This document shows positions 5,823 through 8,257 of a DNA stretch of 8,257 bases, one piece after another (positions within the stretch are counted from its first letter, which is position 1; each line of letters opens with the position of its first letter). Position numbers and translations under genes: made by a program. This DNA comes from Nannocystaceae bacterium (GTDB lineage: Bacteria > Myxococcota_A > Polyangia > Nannocystales > Nannocystaceae), in NCBI GenBank assembly GCA_016763875.1, contig JAESSZ010000051.1, positions 1 to 8,257 on the forward strand, read 5' to 3'. Below the pieces are notes generated by a model. It had not been told where the DNA came from and ran no database searches. It saw only the letters and a program-made list of their open reading frames with translations.

Positions 5823-7013
5823 ATGACGGAGCGCGGGAGAGCCATCTGGCGCTTGAACGCAATGGCGGCCACTGTCTGGATGCTGCTCTTTGTGTCACTC
5901 GCTGTGATGGCTCAGCGTGTTCGACCTGCGTGGAACCTCGATGGCGTCTTCTACTCTGGGGTCTCGCACCAGCAGACTCTCAAGGAGTCGACAGATGCAC
6001 AGGTTCATGCCCAGGTCTATCGAGAGGTAGACGAAGCGGTCCCGCCAGGCGCGAGGTCAGAGCTTCTTGAGTCGTCCGACTATCGACGGCGAGTTGCCCT
6101 GGGACCCGCTGATTTCGCCAGTCAGCTCCCGTTCTACTCTGTCAAACGCGCCTACGTTGTCGCTGTCGGTCTCATTCGGCGAACAGGGCAATCTGGGATC
6201 GAGGCTGCGCACACGGTGTCAAGGATTTCGTATGTGTTGCTCTGCATCGTCGTTTCGGTTGGCCTCCACAACTGGGTTTCGCGGCCAATCCTGGCGCCGG
6301 CTGCTGGGCTCGCGCTCGTTTTCGCGGCGCCGATGGTCTCGACTGCCGAACTCGCGAGCCCGGACCTACTGTGCGCTCTGATACTGATCTCCGCACTGTT
6401 TTGCTGCCTGTCACGGCGATTCTGGTCGTTGGGGTGTTTGCTGTGTGGGCTGAGTGTTCTCTGTCGTCCCGACGCCGTGCTCTTCGCCGCGATCGGTGTG
6501 CTGCTTCCTTCGATGCTCGCTTCCTCGCGGAGGCGCCGCATTCAGCTTGCCGGTTTCGGAGGCGCGGCACTCGTAAGCGGATCTATGCCGTTGTTTTTCG
6601 GCGACGGCTACGGGTGGACAATGGCCATGCGTCAAACCTTCTTCGGGGCGACTACGGATATTGACCGCCTGCGTGAGGGGGGGTTGTCGTGGAACGAATA
6701 CGTAACGGCGTTGGACCTCGGCTTGAAGGGGCAAATGGCGACCGATACCGGGGGGTACTGGGTGTATCTTTTGGTGCTTGGGCTGGCGAGTGCCGCGACG
6801 TTCGGCACCCGGATGCGATCTGATCGTCGGGCGCGCATGGTGATTTTCGCCAGCTCTGCTATGTGGGTGGCGGCAGTGGTTCATGTGGTGGTGTTCCCAC
6901 TGATCGCCGACCGCATCCTCCTACCCGCGTACGTTGCCTCCGTGGTCGCTGCCGTCGTCGTCGTCGATCGCGTGCTGCAGGGGCTTGAGCGGTCTCATCA
7001 GGGGGTCCGGTGA
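5823..7013 (+). CDS. Polytopic GT-C-like membrane glycosyltransferase
   Basis: A 396-residue integral membrane protein, probably a lipid-carrier-dependent glycosyltransferase of the GT-C superfamily. A first helix (about 15-31) is followed by a loop with D40 in NLDGVFYSG, the position expected for the catalytic acid. After an extracytoplasmic segment, LPFYSVKRAYVVAV (102-115) resembles the 'FY..K..Y' motif of such enzymes. Helices follow near 136-150, 156-171, 181-196, 200-212, 218-231, 243-258, 312-327, 338-357 and 366-381. SPDLL (179-183), CRPDAVLF (214-221) and FPLIADRILLPAY (358-370) match motifs common in GT-C membrane enzymes. It is shorter than the first glycosyltransferase in this window and lacks its HEHP motif and soluble tail, so it is a different subfamily. 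ATG 5823 lies 9 nt after the previous stop; a nearby ATG at 5818 hits a stop at once. Its TGA overlaps the next start (GTGA). A membrane protein without transferase activity cannot be excluded. Confidence 0.72.
   Translation: MTERGRAIWRLNAMAATVWMLLFVSLAVMAQRVRPAWNLDGVFYSGVSHQQTLKESTDAQVHAQVYREVDEAVPPGARSELLESSDYRRRVALGPADFASQLPFYSVKRAYVVAVGLIRRTGQSGIEAAHTVSRISYVLLCIVVSVGLHNWVSRPILAPAAGLALVFAAPMVSTAELASPDLLCALILISALFCCLSRRFWSLGCLLCGLSVLCRPDAVLFAAIGVLLPSMLASSRRRRIQLAGFGGAALVSGSMPLFFGDGYGWTMAMRQTFFGATTDIDRLREGGLSWNEYVTALDLGLKGQMATDTGGYWVYLLVLGLASAATFGTRMRSDRRARMVIFASSAMWVAAVVHVVVFPLIADRILLPAYVASVVAAVVVVDRVLQGLERSHQGVR
7000..7005 (+). promoter_or_regulatory. Shine-Dalgarno sequence deciding the GTG 7010 start
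   Basis: AGGGGG lies 4 nt before GTG 7010, inside the end of the preceding gene. Together with the GTGA stop/start overlap it supports GTG 7010 over later starts, and it yields a proper lipoprotein signal peptide. Confidence 0.6.
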
Positions 7014-7906
7014 GAGAAAGATCTTCCGCCCTCGTTACGTCCGTGATGACCATCGGGCTCGCTCTTCTATCTGGGTGTGCAGATGGGAACGAGCAGGTAG
7101 GAGAACGGCCCGTATTCGTCCCTGTTGATGTCGGTGACATTGCGGCTGACAATGACGAACGTTTGCTGCTCCATCCCAAGTTGGTCAATTGCGTAGCGGA
7201 CCCGTCTTCGACACAATCGTCCAGACTGCGCATTGTGACCTGGAATACCGCCGCAGCACAGAGATCTACTCTCACGGAGATCGCGAACGCGATGGAGGCT
7301 GTTGACGCGGACATCCTTGCGCTTCAAGAAATCGATGTCGGGACTACTCGGTCTGCCGGGCAGAATCAACCCGCAGAACTGGCCGATGCACTCGGATATG
7401 ATTTTGTCTTCGCGGAGGCCTTACCCACGGAAGGAGGCGCATATGGACTTGCTGTGCTTTCGCGCCTTCCGTTCTCCTCGGTTCGTCGCCTTCGCCTACG
7501 TCCGGAACTTTCGTCCGAGCCTCGCATCGCGATCGATGTTTCCGTGTGCTCGGACGGAGCGGAGATCCGATTGATCAACACGCACATAGACTACAAATCT
7601 GATGCGGCATCAGACCAGCTGGAAGGGTTGGGACTGGTACTCGGCGTTTTGTCTGGGCCGGTTTTCCTTCTAGGAGATCTCAATGCAACACCGGACGATT
7701 CTGGCCTTGAGGCACTCTTGGTAGAGACAGAGTTTGTCGATCTCCTTGAGAGTCGGGATCCCGGTTCTACGCAAGGAAGTCGACGAATCGACTACATTCT
7801 CGGCTCGGAGACCGTGGACGACCGAGTCATTGGAGCGGGGCACATCGACACCGCTGCGAGTGACCACAGGATCGTCTGGGTCGATGTTGAAGGGGAGGCT
7901 GGGTGA
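7010..7906 (+). CDS. Lipoprotein of the endonuclease/exonuclease/phosphatase superfamily
   Basis: A 298-residue predicted lipoprotein carrying an EEP (DNase I-like) domain, which in known members cleaves phosphodiester or phosphomonoester bonds in nucleic acids, phospholipids or inositol phosphates using a divalent metal. The signal peptide has lipobox LLSGC with C23 lipidated, so the enzyme should sit in the envelope or on the cell surface. A spacer of about 45 residues precedes the domain (73-293). Catalytic set, all present: N79 (RIVTWN), E107 (ILALQEID), H192 (LINTHID), D223 and N225 (LLGDLNATPD), D261 (RIDYIL), D285-H286 (SDH). YGLAVLSRLP (145-154) is the usual motif before the middle strands. 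It is therefore expected to be active. Substrate cannot be decided from sequence; extracellular DNA, phospholipids or lipid-linked intermediates are all open. Tightly coupled to both neighbours by GTGA overlaps. Confidence 0.93.
   Translation: MRERSSALVTSVMTIGLALLSGCADGNEQVGERPVFVPVDVGDIAADNDERLLLHPKLVNCVADPSSTQSSRLRIVTWNTAAAQRSTLTEIANAMEAVDADILALQEIDVGTTRSAGQNQPAELADALGYDFVFAEALPTEGGAYGLAVLSRLPFSSVRRLRLRPELSSEPRIAIDVSVCSDGAEIRLINTHIDYKSDAASDQLEGLGLVLGVLSGPVFLLGDLNATPDDSGLEALLVETEFVDLLESRDPGSTQGSRRIDYILGSETVDDRVIGAGHIDTAASDHRIVWVDVEGEAG
7891..7898 (+). promoter_or_regulatory. Shine-Dalgarno sequence for the last gene
   Basis: AGGGGAGG lies 4 nt before GTG 7903 and within the last codons of the EEP gene. 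It fixes the start of the final lipoprotein gene and supports coupled translation. Confidence 0.65.
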
Positions 7907-8257
7907 GACTTCGCGTTTGCGGCCTAGTGTGTGCGATTGGATGGGTTGCGGCATGTGCACCTTCGCGTCCGACGCGGATTCCGGCCGCTGAGCAGGTGCG
8001 AGACGAAGAGCCGTCGCCCAGTCCGCCGCAGACCCACTCGCCGATGCGAATGTTCTTCGTGGACAACGGCGAGGAACCCTTACTCCGGGTGTTTGAGGAC
8101 GGCGGGCCGTGGTTGGTCTGGAGCATGGTTTCTCTGTCGGAGGGCGAAGAATGGACGCTGCCGGGAGGGCTGCGGGTCACAGAGGACGGGCGTCCCAGTC
8201 AAGCCGAACTCGCCACGGTCCCGGACTTTCGCGCGCCTCCGTCCCATGTCTGGCTCA
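7903..8257 (+). CDS. Predicted lipoprotein, 3' truncated by window
   Basis: GTG 7903 overlaps the stop of the EEP gene (GTGA, 7903-7906) and the frame stays open for 118 codons to the window edge. The start MRLRVCGLVCAIGWVAAC is a lipoprotein signal peptide with lipobox VAAC and C18 as the lipidated residue. A Pro/Ser/Glu-rich linker follows (about 19-48, including EEPSPSPPQ). Then a globular region begins with MRMFFVDNGEEPLLRVFEDG and continues with WLVWSMVSLSEGEEWTLPGG, probably beta-rich. I do not recognise the family. It is the third predicted lipoprotein in four consecutive genes, so it most likely acts with the EEP lipoprotein at the same membrane face. Length and any C-terminal domain are unknown. 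Confidence 0.82.
   Translation, partial: MRLRVCGLVCAIGWVAACAPSRPTRIPAAEQVRDEEPSPSPPQTHSPMRMFFVDNGEEPLLRVFEDGGPWLVWSMVSLSEGEEWTLPGGLRVTEDGRPSQAELATVPDFRAPPSHVWL

Noticed and set aside
6954..6965. Four GTC repeats in the second GT-C gene
   Set aside because: They encode consecutive valines in a membrane helix. This is ordinary low complexity in GC-rich coding DNA.

Overview
The window looks like chromosomal DNA from a GC-rich, Gram-negative delta-type bacterium, most likely a myxobacterium of the Nannocystis/Plesiocystis/Enhygromyxa kind. This is an inference from three observations. Coding is dense with mostly G/C third positions. Three genes in a row encode predicted lipoproteins. One of those carries a long Ser/Thr/Asp-rich linker followed by the cysteine motif CGNGLVEPGESCDDG, the 'Myxococcus cysteine-rich repeat' (DUF4215-like), which is typical of myxobacterial surface proteins. 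No rRNA, tRNA, CRISPR array, insertion sequence or phage gene was recognised.

Left part (1-3983). The 3' end of an unrecognised gene overlaps by 4 nt the start of a 563-residue polytopic GT-C glycosyltransferase of the GT39/PMT/ArnT type (227-1918). After a 172-nt gap comes a 630-residue protein with one N-terminal membrane anchor and a large extracytoplasmic, beta-rich domain of unknown function (2091-3983). All read rightwards. A small predicted membrane protein (4111-4392) follows after a short gap containing a weak hairpin.

Middle part (4389-4895). About 500 nt hold no convincing full gene. They contain short stretches with coding-like third-position bias on both strands: a 50-codon minus-strand ORF whose stop codon shares a CTAG with the stop of the small membrane gene, and two short plus-strand ORFs. 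These may be remnants of decayed genes or very small genes. The stretch ends in an AT-richer block with a 7-nt direct repeat around a short inverted repeat, directly before the next gene.

Right part (4896-8257). Four rightward genes are packed like an operon: a lipoprotein with the DUF4215-like motif and a C-terminal beta-sandwich-like domain; a second polytopic GT-C-like membrane protein; a lipoprotein of the endonuclease/exonuclease/phosphatase (EEP) superfamily with a complete catalytic residue set; and a fourth lipoprotein cut by the window edge. The last two junctions are 4-nt GTGA stop/start overlaps with good Shine-Dalgarno sequences, so these genes are probably translationally coupled. 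The set suggests an envelope or surface system joining lipid-linked sugar transfer with a membrane-anchored phosphoesterase or nuclease. The substrate cannot be read from the sequence. The right cluster uses visibly more A/T third positions than the left glycosyltransferase gene, which could reflect a separate origin.
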